Below are positions 11,780 through 22,211 of a DNA stretch of 64,000 nucleotides, piece by piece; positions within the stretch are counted from its first letter, which is position 1, and each line of letters starts with the position of its first letter. Source of the stretch: Lepeophtheirus salmonis (taxonomy: Eukaryota; Arthropoda; Copepoda; Siphonostomatoida; Caligidae); the NCBI RefSeq assembly GCF_016086655.4, contig NC_052137.2:39204007-39268006 (forward strand). The letters are read 5' to 3'. The translations under genes and the position numbers were made by a program. The notes under the pieces were generated by a model. It was not told where the DNA came from, did no database searches, and worked only from the letters and a program-made list of their open reading frames with translations.

Positions 11780-12700
11780 GATCGTCCCTCTTGTCTGCTT
11801 TACAGGAGGAATGATAGCTTTGCAACGCTGTTGAGACTGCTAGCTAAATCAGGTGTATGGGACAATGCCCTCCTCAAGGCCTACTCCAAAAGAAAGGACA
11901 GTTTATCCGACAGAAATGGCTTGTTATTTTGGGATGTCCGTCTTATCGTCCCTTTTCCCTGAAGAAGAAAAACAGTTTTTTAAAGAGTTTCATCTGACAC
12001 ATCGAGGCGTTGTAAAAATGAAGTATGTGGCCTGAAGTGTGATTTGGTGGCCCCAGTTGGACGATGACAATAAAGATTTTGTATTGGCCTGTCGAACATA
12101 CCAGGAGAATGCTCCTGCTCCAGCGTCACAGTTGACTGCCTTTTCGCCTACGAATGAATGAGAGAGAATCCAGGTAGGTAGGTTAAGGTTAAATAAATGA
12201 TAAATATTTTTTATGGGCTGATAGAAGTGGATAGAATCGGCAAAAATATCAAATACGTTCTCAGAGGATGCCCTTAGACAGCTTTTTGTGTGGTTTCCGC
12301 GCCTTGGATTATCAAAAAGGGTGCATTCGGACAATGGTTCTCAATTTGCAAGCAACTGCTTCAAATCCAAGATGTCTGAATGGGGCTGGATATTCCTTTT
12401 CTCCACCATTTCATCTGTAGAGCAATGGGCAGGAAGAGAGAGAAGTAAGTATAATTATTGACTCCATAAAAAATAGTCCAAAACTATCAGTAGACGAATG
12501 ACATTTCTCCTTTAGAGCGACACCGCTTGCCCGTGGTAAAACACCTGCATAGTTATTATTTGCAAGCCGAATTTGCACGCAGCTGGATGGGTATCTGCCT
12601 TCTTCTTCCTCCTCTTTGCCAATTATGACGCATAAAAAAATTTGCACTAAACATGGGCGTGTGGTGTTGGTGGTAAGTCCTTTGCCAGCCTAAGTCGAGA
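11780..12700 (+). pseudogene. Ty3/gypsy integrase, decayed; RT and RNase H missing
   Basis: Integrase inserts retrotransposon cDNA into chromosomes. The frame around 11820-11960 reads LLRLLAKSGVWDNALL then SKRKDSLSDRNGLLFWDVRL, the standard lead-in to gypsy integrase. Next comes FHLTHRGVVKMK (zinc-binding histidines), WWPQLDDDNKDFV and ACRTYQENAPAPASQ; the second cysteine of the zinc-binding pair is replaced by tyrosine. A frameshift later, LRQLFVWFPRLGLSKRVHSD and DNGSQFASNCFKS keep the second catalytic aspartate block. EQWAGRER lies at the position of the catalytic glutamate. ATPLARGKTPA and LLFASRICTQLDG near 12510-12590 match the region after the catalytic core. The gag-like region runs almost directly into this, so the reverse transcriptase and RNase H segment has been deleted. 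Confidence 0.82.
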
Positions 12701-12966
12701 AAATTAATAACTTTTATAAAGAGGGAAATCCTTCTACATTGAAAAAAAAACAAAGAAACAATACATTAGGACAGATGAAATATTATAATTTTATTTAAAT
12801 TCATATGGAAATATATTTTTTATGATGCATTTTCAAACACACTGTACACCAAAGATAGGGGATAATGCTTACTTGAGATGGAAAAGTTAACACCATAATG
12901 ACCTATTAAATAATAAACAAAAAAGAGTCTGAAATGGAGTTACACTTAAAACTTTCAGACGAATTA

Positions 12967-13097
12967 TCAGGGCCACTCTCCATTATTCATGATCTCACGT
13001 ACTCTATACATGAGTGTTTCCTCTTCAAGAATGAAACAATAACGATAGCATCAACGAAAATAGTCACCAGAATGCCACCAATAAAATTATAGTTCAT
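12967..13097 (-). other. Weak exon candidate on the minus strand
   Basis: Two overlapping minus-strand frames are open here. One starts at ATG 13097 and reads FIGGILVTIFVDAIVIV (a hydrophobic stretch). The other reads LEEETLMYRVREIMNNGEWP and ends in a TGATAA double stop at 12964-12969. The less A+T-biased composition and the double stop are suggestive, but I recognise neither peptide and cannot choose between frames. Confidence 0.15.
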
Positions 13098-13182
13098 ATT
13101 TTTATAACTCTAATAATTTAATTATACTAGAAATAAGCAGGTTTCAAACCATTATCATTATTATTTTGTGCACGATCCACTA

Positions 13183-13776
13183 CAGGGATTCTCAACCTTT
13201 TTTTAGTGTTGTACCACTTATAAAAGATTTATTTAACACGAGTACCCCGTTACCAGTATATTGCATTTTTAGCTTCAGTAGGATTATATTTTGTAGGGGG
13301 GCTAGATTTTTAAAATCTTTTTCAACATAGTTTCAAAAATTAATTTTTTTGAAATGAATTACAAAATATTAATTTTTTTTTTTTTAATTTTAAAATTTTT
13401 GGAAAAAAATTTAAAACTATTAGATTTTTCCGAAATTTTTTTTCCAAAATCCATAAATTATTAAAAAATTAAGTTTCTTTGTTGAAAAATTAAAAATCCA
13501 CAACTGTTGACAAAAATGAAATTTTTCATAAAAAAAATGAAATTTTAAATTTTAGAAAAAAAAATTCAAATATTACATATGTATTTTGGAGAAAAATTTC
13601 AAATATTGAACTTTTTTTAAAATAAACTTTTTTTTAGTATAACACAATAATTCCTTATTTTTTTTTTTTTTTGTGAGGGGGGAGGGGGCTACAGCCCTTC
13701 CAGCCCACGAATTAAGTTCAAAATCTTAGGTACACCTTGGAGTGTCTCCAATTACACGAAACTTTGAGAACCCCTG
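13183..13776. mobile_element. hAT-like non-autonomous element (594 bp)
   Basis: The left end CAGGGATTCTCAACCTTTTT and the reverse complement of the right end CAGGGGTTCTCAAAGTTT are inverted repeats starting with CAGGG, the hallmark of hAT transposon termini. Inside, GTACCAC and GTACACC blocks lie at matching distances from each end. The flanking 8-mers do not match well, so the target duplication is lost or the copy is old. A family D repeat (13293-13725) occupies most of its interior. Confidence 0.65.
13293..13725. repeat. Family D repeat nested in a hAT-like element
   Basis: It runs from a TAGGGGGGCTAG edge through TTTTTGAAATT/AAATTTTT minisatellite units to GAGGGGGGAGGGGGCTACAG followed by CCCTTCCAGCCCACG, the characteristic GC-rich right edge. 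Its position between the two hAT-like termini suggests it inserted there later. Confidence 0.65.
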
Positions 13777-14225
13777 ATTATTAAAGCCTTAATATTTTTA
13801 TGAGTGTGTTCTTGATTCCATATAAATTTAAAAACTTTTATAGAGTGTACAATGTACATACACATATTTAAATAATATATATACATAGGTATAAAATCAT
13901 TATTTATATTGTATGTGTACTTACCTAGATATTTATTTGCAATTCAAATTATGTATATTAAATATTCAATTGCGATATTATTGTAAAAAAATAATATCAT
14001 AAATTACATTAAAAAAAGATTTCTAAATGTCACGATTTATTCCACTTTGCAAATATATACATTATACATAAATTTATTTAATATGGATGTGTTATTTATG
14101 TGTTTAAAAAAAATGAATAAAATAACTGACTCATTCTAGGGTAAAAATCAATTGAATTCCCATACTTATAAACACAATGCAACATATTGTAAAATTGGTT
14201 TTGACCGATTTTACAATGTACTCTT
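13777..14225. other. A+T-rich spacer, no gene seen
   Basis: The stretch holds low-complexity A/T sequence with short TA runs; nothing is recognisable. Confidence 0.5.
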
Positions 14226-14432
14226 ATGTATAATACACAATTATGCCTTATACCTCACACCATAGATGAAAATTATATGATAACAGTTGAGGGTGCGGAA
14301 TTTTCTGGTTCTCAATCTCAACAGGTTCTTTTTTTTTTCCAAAGGTGCTACCATTATTATTTAATTCTTGAGAAGGGAGCTTCCAATCATAAAGGAATAA
14401 CTAGTATTTGTGCTCATGAAAGACGAAGAACA

Positions 14433-14596
14433 ACAATTATAATTTGACCAGGAGTTATAAATGTAAGTTGTTGTTGGAATCAGATTAATTCCGGATTATA
14501 TGTCCTTGCTTTATACGGAGTAAGGACATATAATCTGGAATTAATCCAATTCCAACAAGTACTTACATTTATAGCTCCTGGTCAAATTAAAATTGT
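14433..14596. repeat. Inverted repeat with 78-base arms
   Basis: The left arm 14433-14510 (starting ACAATTATAATTTGACCAGG) pairs with the right arm 14519-14596 (ending GGTCAAATTAAAATTGT), leaving only about 8 bases unpaired. A handful of mismatches and small indels is visible. Confidence 0.85.
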
Positions 14597-14609
14597 CACT
14601 GAATATCAA

Positions 14610-14887
14610 GAATATCACTGACGACAGGTTGGGAGCCTGCCGGCATATAAAAATAAAAGATATCGGAAATGAACTTGGTCATCCTGACAATTTTAAGAAT
14701 ATTTGGGAAGAGAGCCGCTTAGCTTCCATGGTTTCTTATTAAATCAGCTACAAGCTGTCGTGAAAGAAGGTCATGGCAGCTAAGGGGCTCTCTTCCCAAA
14801 TATTCTTAAAATTGTCAGGATGACCAAGTTTCGATATCTTTTATTTTTACATGCCGGCAGGCTCCAAACCTGTCGTCAGTGATATTC
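14610..14887. repeat. Inverted repeat with about 112-base arms
   Basis: The left arm 14610-14724 (starting GAATATCACTGACGACAGG) pairs with 14778-14887 (ending CCTGTCGTCAGTGATATTC). The spacer is about 53 bases. It starts 14 bases after the previous hairpin. Similarity between the arms is high, so the duplication is fairly recent or maintained. Confidence 0.85.
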
Positions 14888-15016
14888 TTCAAGACAGAGC
14901 ATCTACGTTATAACTAGTGTCTGCTGATGAAAGACGGATTAACTCTGAGGATATGCGGTCGAGTTATAACTGTAAAGGCGGGTTGACAGATCTATCGTGC
15001 GTGTACACGTATATAT

Positions 15017-15715
15017 TAGTGTTGAGACTCGGTACAGCACTAATTTTGTTTTTCTCGGTTTGGTCTTAAGTGATTTTTCTAGACCGATTTCGACCGATTT
15101 TTTGGTCCAGACCGCGATCTCAGACCCTTGACCGAATTTTTTCCGTCTCACTTTGTAAACCAATTTTGATTCGGTCTTACTCTATGACCCGATTTTTTTT
15201 TCGGTCTCAATTTATGTATCAATGTTTTTCAGTCTCATATATTATGAGATACCTTTTTTTCCTTTTCAACTGTCATTAATTTTTTCAAAAAAATCTCAAA
15301 AGTACAATATAAGTTCTAGAACAAATACTGAATACATATAAGAGACGGCAGGATCAAAACTCATCCGAGCTATCTCTGTTTAAACTTCGTATAACGCTAT
15401 TGTACTTGAAAAAACATATGATATCATGTTATAAACAATATTTCATATTTAAAAAAAGGTGCACGTCAAAAAATACTTTTTCTTTCAGAAATAGTAACTA
15501 TATGTATATACTTAGTATATGTGATCTTTCAACATAAAAACAATCTTGAACAAAACAAGAAAAGGAGAAAATTAGCTGCATAACTTATACCAGCTAATTT
15601 TCTGTAAAATAGGTCTAAACCGAGTTTTTGGGACGGAACTAGAGCCAATTTTTCCTTTGGACCCATCTTTACCGAATTTTTAACTGAGACGGTTCCAGAC
15701 TGAAACCCAACACTA
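15017..15715 (+). mobile_element. Family A element, complete, with target duplication
   Basis: It begins TAGTGTTGAGAC and ends GAAACCCAACACTA, inverted ends sharing TAGTGTTG. The flanking 8-mers are GTATATAT (15009-15016) and GTATATAC (15716-15723), matching at 7 of 8. An 8-bp duplication is the hallmark of hAT-type insertion, so family A is probably a hAT-derived non-autonomous element. The interior is a series of GACCGATTTT, CGGTCTCA and related words. No open frame of note is conserved among copies. Confidence 0.75.
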
Positions 15716-15731
15716 GTATATACATATAAAC

Positions 15732-16624
15732 TAGTGTTGGATCAGTCTTAGGACTGATCGCCGAATCAGTCTTCCCCCCTTCCTTTCAGCATTTTTTTTA
15801 TCCGTCCGATCTTTTATTTCATTCAACGGCCTAAGGACTGATAAATCGAAAAATGAATGACTGTTTTTAAGACCTTTTACATTTAAGTTAGCACAAGTGC
15901 TGGGAAAATATTATAATTCTGTTATGTATACATAACAGAAATACATCACTGTTTTCTTCTCTATAAAAGATCCATCTCTCTAATCAGTCAAGGGATGGAG
16001 ACAATAAATTAAGTAGCGTCATTTCCGTTTATTTTTGTAAGGATTAACTCTGTTCGCAAGAAGAAGTCAGTTAGAAAAAAAATAGGATACATTAATATTT
16101 GCTGTAGAAAATTATCAGCTTAATGTTTTGTATATTTTAACAGTATCAAATACATTATTATATTGTACCGTTGATATATTTGCTAACTGTTATCGAATTT
16201 CTCTATATTTGATGTAAAATAATTTACCTAAGTAATATGTCGATGAATACACAAGTGAATAATATTTTTTAATCCATTTTTATATTGTTTATGACAGTAG
16301 TAGGTCACCTAAAAGCTACTTTGATGCCTTATTTTTGTGATTTAGGTGAAGTTTCTACGTTTAAATACTGAGTCTTAAACATAATACTTTCCAATATTGT
16401 TTGTATCTCTCAACCTCTCATTTATAAAAAAGATAAAGAAAAATAACCTCTGAAATTAAGAGTGTTCCTTGATGACGTCACTCAACTTTATTTATTATTT
16501 TTTTTAAATCAGTTCTAGTATAAACAGTCTTATAGATCGATGGTCTTAAGGACCCGTCCCAAGGACTAATAGAACTGGTCTTAAGATTAAACTGAACCGA
16601 TCAATAAGGACTGACCCAACATTA
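15732..16624 (+). mobile_element. Family B element (893 bp)
   Basis: It begins TAGTGTTGGATCAGTCTTA, and the reverse complement of its end is TAATGTTGGGTCAGTCCTTA. The termini share TAGTGTTGG with family A, but the interior is different and built on AGTCTTAGGACTGA-like words. Flanking 8-mers do not match clearly. Shorter copies lie at 23928, 29323 and 58102. Confidence 0.65.
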
Positions 16625-18559
16625 TTATTTAGCGAATTATGACTCAACTGGGGAACTAATCTACATTTAACTGTACAAAATTGTACACAGTAGAGCAACA
16701 GCTAAATTGAGCACAACCAACATCCCTGGGAACAGTCATAAGGACTATCAAAAGTAGAAAATTTAACAGCTGATGTAAAAAAACATGGAAACTGATTGTG
16801 AAAAATCAAATTGTTTTTGTTTTTTTCCTATAAATATTCAAGTTTTAAATAATATAACTTATGAAAATTCGTGCTCTTTACACGTAACTACTTTTGTTGT
16901 ATCTTATAATCTTTATTCAAAAAAAAAAAAAAAAAAGGGGGAAAAGGCATAAACCATTTTGTAATATTTCATCCCAATGGAGCTGCATACTTAATTAAGC
17001 AAATCAACAAAAATAAGTAAAATAGCAACATTCATAGAGAAGTTCGTATTTTCTCGTTGGAATAATTTTCTAGTTTTGAGCTTTTCTGACAGGTACTACT
17101 GGGAAATTACTAGCTCTTTAATATTTTTGTGTCCATTAAAATACAAAATTCCTCGTTAAAATAGTCTATTGACAACAGGTAAACTTTAAGACATTTCTTC
17201 AGTATATATAAGGGCTTTATTATTCCATACAATTAATTGCCCATAATGATTTTTTTTTTTAAATTAGGCTGAAAAGATTTCTTTCAATAGCTGCCCTTCT
17301 CCTCTCTTCTGTAGGTTCCACATTCAAAGGAGTATAACTTTTCTTCTGGCGATTTTTTGGTAAAATAATGCCACGGTAAAGACTTGGTGTTAATATGAGT
17401 TTGTAAATTTCTACTCAGTCCATCCCTAACATTTTTTAAAGAGGTAAAAATGTTTAAAATCTTTTTCTTCTCCCTCCTTCGCCACAATGAATTTTAAAGG
17501 AGGACACAACTCAGTTCTAAATTTGTAGAAACTTCTTCTTAAGTTGATTTGAAATGCAGCTCTTCGTATTGCTGGAGGCAGACTTAGATTTAAATATGTT
17601 TACATATGTCTGTTAATAGGGACCTTTAGCTAATTAAGTACTTTACATACTTGGTATGCAATATATTTATTGGGACCCACATCTTTTAGTCTCGCCAATT
17701 GTCTTGTTTTCTACAACAGCCCTTTCTACGGCTCCAACGCCCAGCAAAGCTTCCACCCTTACGAAAATAGGGAGATCCTCATCTTCAGTTTTTCCACTCA
17801 TATGTATAAGTTCCTTCTAAAATATCCCATGCCCACGTCCTTGAATTTAGATGAGGAGAGTAAATTTTCCAAAACGAATAAAATTAATGAGAGGTGTGCT
17901 TCTTCAGTGGGCCATCCATAAAACTTTGTCTTTTAAAATTCGGACAAGCATTTTACCGAAATTCAAGTAATAAATGAACTTTGAGAACAGATGAAAATTC
18001 CAGCAAATGTTGGATTTTCTGGAATAAATCCGGTTCAAATTACTCGATTTGCACAAACTATACCCGGATCTGTAAACATCAATTTAAACTCTTAACATCA
18101 TTATCTATGGAGTTATTCACATCCTTGGGTGTGCTCCTAGCACGGAGACACACAATAATGGCCGCACACGGCGTTTGTATATGAAGGACTTCACAAGGAC
18201 TTTGTAATTTCTCTTTTAAGTTGTTAGTTGAATCCAATCATCAGTATTAGTGCTTCTTATTGCCCAGAAAATAATGAATGCATAAATAAGTAAGATTTTT
18301 CTTTAGAGACCAAACTTCGTTTTTATAACTCAGTAAATAAAAAACGCAAATGGCAAGTGATGAAGGATATAATTTTTATAGGATCTGGTGGCTGTATCGT
18401 CGTGAAATACACGACCCGACCCGTGGGCAAAAAGTCACCTATGTATGCATGTATATTTTATAATTATAATAATTGAATGTAATTAAATTATGAAATAATG
18501 AAATGCAGGATTTCTCAGGAAATGGCTAAAGGAGGGTCACTTTAGCCATCTCTTAAAAG
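16625..18559. other. Spacer with scattered, unassigned open stretches
   Basis: No gene could be assigned. The part at 17500-18190 is less A+T-biased and holds short minus-strand open stretches, such as a frame over 17690-17820 containing KTEDEDLPIFVRVEALLGVG. They are broken by stops and match no family I know. It may be an old coding remnant. Confidence 0.35.
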
Positions 18560-18978
18560 AACATACACAATCTTTCAGCCAGATCACTCTATTTCTTTCT
18601 TTTTGGCATTCGTTTTGAATCGAGGAAGATGAGAAATTTTTAAGAAATGGACGAAAAAGAATTTCGTGTGTTGATTAAACATTAATTTATGATTGGCAAA
18701 ACGCCCCAAGAGACTAATAAAAAACATGATGGGCATTGATGAAATGATGATATGGTGATGGATGACAGAAGAGTCAGGGTGCATTATATTACAAGCGCAG
18801 TGAACAACTCGATTTGGAACACAGTTGGTGCATTGGCGTGATGGAAAATTACTTTTTTGTTGGGCAATCGTGAGCATTTTTCTTGCAGCTCGGTTTTCAA
18901 ACGGTCCAATAGCGATGGATAATTTGTACCTATAATAGTTTTACCCTTGGTCGATGAGATAATTCCTTGCAAATCCAT
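18560..18978 (-). pseudogene. Mariner transposase, C-terminal half, minus strand
   Basis: From 18978 downward the frame reads KGKTIIGTNYPSLLDRLKTE and then KKVIFHHANAPT. In mariner transposases this is the block around the second catalytic aspartate (HHDNAP or HQDNAP); here that aspartate is alanine, so the copy is catalytically dead. After a frameshift near 18800 the following region resembles the decayed SPDLAPSDYH-F-SL block (IMFFISLLGRFANHK) and the C-terminal helices. The N-terminal half is absent. This sequence type differs from the TIR-bounded mariners at 2047 and 39328, so a separate mariner lineage is represented. Confidence 0.75.
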
Positions 18979-18980
18979 AA

Positions 18981-19229
18981 GACAGTCACATTAATCTTTC
19001 CGGCATATTCCTCGATTCAAACGAAATCAAAACAGAAATTCTGCAGAAATTTGGTGACTGTCCTTCCAACAGAAACTACTACCTAATGATAATCTCAAGA
19101 CAGGCATCTCTCGGACTTTACACAAACTTTTCAAACAACCCTCGTATTTCCTGTAAATTTCCCTTAGCTGCAAAACCCGGAGAAATTCCGGGGAAACGAT
19201 ATCTTTATATCTCGGGAGAGAACCTCTAA
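18981..19229 (+). other. 82-codon open stretch without start codon; exon candidate
   Basis: From the codon after a TAA to the TAA at 19227-19229 the frame is open for 82 codons and reads, in part, ILQKFGDCPSNRNYYLMI and KPGEIPGKRYLYISGENL. Base composition is visibly less A+T-rich than the surroundings. There is no ATG near the left end, so a conventional ORF scan misses it. It abuts the 5' edge of the minus-strand mariner fossil. I recognise no family. It could be an exon, an older transposon fragment or chance. Confidence 0.25.
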
Positions 19230-22200
19230 TGTGTATATATTTACCTATTTAAATATCTCTTCAGTATCTCTCTTGTGAGTGTCACTAATGTTATATTCAT
19301 ACTTACATATATATATATAATTGAATAAAAATTCGTTTTGAACGTCAAAATACCCATCAGACCTTTGTATGCTTCCTTTCTATATATATGTATGTCAGAA
19401 TAATTTACAACAATTCAAACACCTCCTAAGAGAGAACAATGTACCCACTGCCGTCTACTCCTCCCCCTGTCAAATCAAACTTTTTGGACAAGACGCACCA
19501 TCAAACCATTAAATCTTTATTTTTAATCTTATTTTTCAAAAAAAAAAAAAAAAAAGGTTTTCTTTTTTGTGTATTCATCATCAATGGATGTGCATCTGAC
19601 CGCATATTATTGAAAAAGCTCTTATGTGTATTTGAGAAGAATAAATGCTATTTGACTGAACGGAATACATAGATGTATGTATGTGTCTAACAGAGCGTTA
19701 AAAAAATCAAAAGGAGTCAAAAAATATACTATGAGATTATTCAGGGTGACAAAAAGTGTTGAAATGTTTCTATAAAATAACAACAACGACTTCACAATGT
19801 GCTAAAATATTATTTTTGTATATAAAAAAAGAGAGGTAATTTAATATTTTATTCAAAAAGGCTTATCAGAGACATTAATCAAAAGGAAATTATACCTACT
19901 AAAATACATATATTGCAAGGGTAAAACAATTAGAGCTGAAGAAAAGTTAATGGAAATTTGATAATTATAATAATAATATTTAAATTATTATGGCAAATTT
20001 AAAAAGTGTTAAAATAAGTTTTTTTTTAGGAAAAAAATATGGAAATCATCTTAGATGACATTAAGATATGCTTTTTTGAAACATATTTTTCTCCTTCAAA
20101 AGTATCTTCTTCTTTCTTTGAATATGTAAAATAATCTATTCTACAATCATTAAAAATTTTTATGTGTTTCGAATATTATGAGTGTATTTATGAATTTTAA
20201 TCTATTGGCATTCATTCCACCGCCCTGTATTTATGTTTATCCTTTTTTCCATTGATTTTCCAAGCATTATCAACATACAGTACCTATGCACTTGCAATGA
20301 ATGATCTTGTCTTTTAAGACATAGATGCTTATCTAAACTATAACTGCACCAAAACAGGTTTATTTTTGAATTTTGTTCAACGTGGGACTTTTTTCCATTT
20401 ATTCCATAGGATTTTCTTCCCTTGGCTGGGATTTGAGCTAATGATTTATGATTCATACACTACCTCTATGTAGAAGGATTTAATATGTGAATAGTAAGAT
20501 CACTTGGGTTATCACAGTTTCAAAATGTTGACGTCACTAAATTTTAAGGACATGTCAGACACTGACGCAAAAAATCTCTGCTAAATATCATAGATATATG
20601 CCAATATCCAATTTATATAAGCCAACTTTTATTAAGAATCATGGCAAACTATTTGATATCCAAGGTGCGGCAGTATAACTTCCTTTTTTCTAAGGACAAT
20701 AAAACCAGTTTAATAAATCTTAAAAAAAATAAATCTGTTTTATAATAATTTTGCACATTTTAAGTTTTGTTTTACGCAGTTTTAAACAAACATATACGTT
20801 GGGTGACGTCTCCCATTATTGAATAAACCATACTTTAATATTGTAATACCCGCTGATTTCTTCATTTTTTGTTTCGCTTTAAAAAACACTTTTTATTTAA
20901 AGGTTTTAAAAGGATAGTTTTAAAAACAAAACAAAAAAAACTGCACAATAAAATTTTTAGCATGTCTTATTTTGAAGTTGTAGATGATTATTTGATAACG
21001 TAATTACTTATTGGCAACTCTGCAAAGAAGGGATACACTGTATATGTTTGCCTACTCGTAAAACTTCCTCTTTCTATCTCATAATTAAAGATAGCGACAG
21101 TGGAAAGTGGACATTCAATTATCGCAACCTCTAAATACGAAGGAAATACCATTGTGAAGTGAGGAATATATTATTGGCATTGGAGTAGGGGGAGAGAGTC
21201 CTCGACTTTTGCAAGATATTCTGACAATTATCACTTTGGAGGATCATGAAAGTAAATGGAAGGTCTCATAATATAGAGAAGGTTATGAGTTCCTCTCTTA
21301 TGGAGTATACAGTGGATGGGACGAGGGCATTGGAGTCAATCCAAAGACTAAGAAACGAGGCCAGAGAAAATCATATCGTATCGTAGAAATAGTTACAGTA
21401 CTTTACATATTGAGATGTGATCTCCCCCGGCCTCATCCTTAGTTCTTGTATCGCCTCCTAATTCCACTCCCCCTACTTCAATAATATAGTTCTTTTCGAG
21501 ATAGAAAGAGAAAGTATGACGTGCGGGGAAATTTATACAGTGTACCCCAAAGTAAAACTGGTTCCAATTACTTGATATCTACAAATTGCATCAAATTCAG
21601 AATCCTTGCATGATATCAAATTTGGTGGCACAAAATTTTAGCTCTCTGGAATTATTCTCCGAGGACGGATCCACCTATTAAGAATCGTGCTATTTTTTAA
21701 TTATGAAAATTGAATTAAAAAAGTCGTTTTCCGTATAATAGAAATTAAAGCAATTAACTAATTTTCATAAGTCCGACCCATAAAAGATCAAGAGCTAAAT
21801 TGCAGTTACTTAAATTTATAAAATATTATGTCAAACAATTTTTTGTAAATATTTTTGTTCGGTGGCAAGTGGATGTTGTGACTGACTGTTTTTTTATAGC
21901 AAACTTTAGAATCTCACCTCTAGAATAAAAATACTACCCCTAACCCGCTACTAGTTATACAGCTTCCTTGTCACGGATTATAAAAAAGGAAGATATGTTA
22001 TTCCACCTTGTATGTACTTTACTATAATATAGCTGAAAATTAAGGCTTCGAGAGCGTGCTCTAAAATTTGCAACTATTATCACGAAGCTTAACACTTAAC
22101 AGGGACCGATTTTAAGTTCCATATTCAGAACTGATACAGCCCTAATAATCACAATTGCTTCATAATATGATGAGTATTAAGACAGATGTAGGACCAGCTG
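19230..22200. other. Spacer, no gene seen
   Basis: TA and poly-A runs lie near 19309 and 19537. The minus-strand frame at 20202-20456 (84 codons) shows no known motif. TGACGTCA occurs at 20529. The interval 21062-21517 is less A+T-rich and bounded by short inverted words (see findings). Confidence 0.45.
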
Positions 22201-22211
22201 ATATCCATGGT

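Larger units (their letters stand above)
14226..14900. repeat. Family C repeat, rearranged into two inverted duplications
   Basis: The words CTGACAATTTTAAGAATATT, AAGAGAGCCGCTTAGCT and GGAGTTATAAATGTAAGT recur in the other family C copies at 31740, 32880, 43262, 44885, 45790, 50057 and 52545. Here the family sequence is arranged as two successive hairpins (14433-14596 and 14610-14887). No coding frame is conserved among copies, so I treat family C as an unclassified interspersed repeat. Confidence 0.7.

Noticed and set aside
20202..20456. An 84-codon minus-strand open frame with Cys and Lys-rich segments
   Set aside because: No zinc-finger spacing or known motif is present, and there are no splice or start signals of note.
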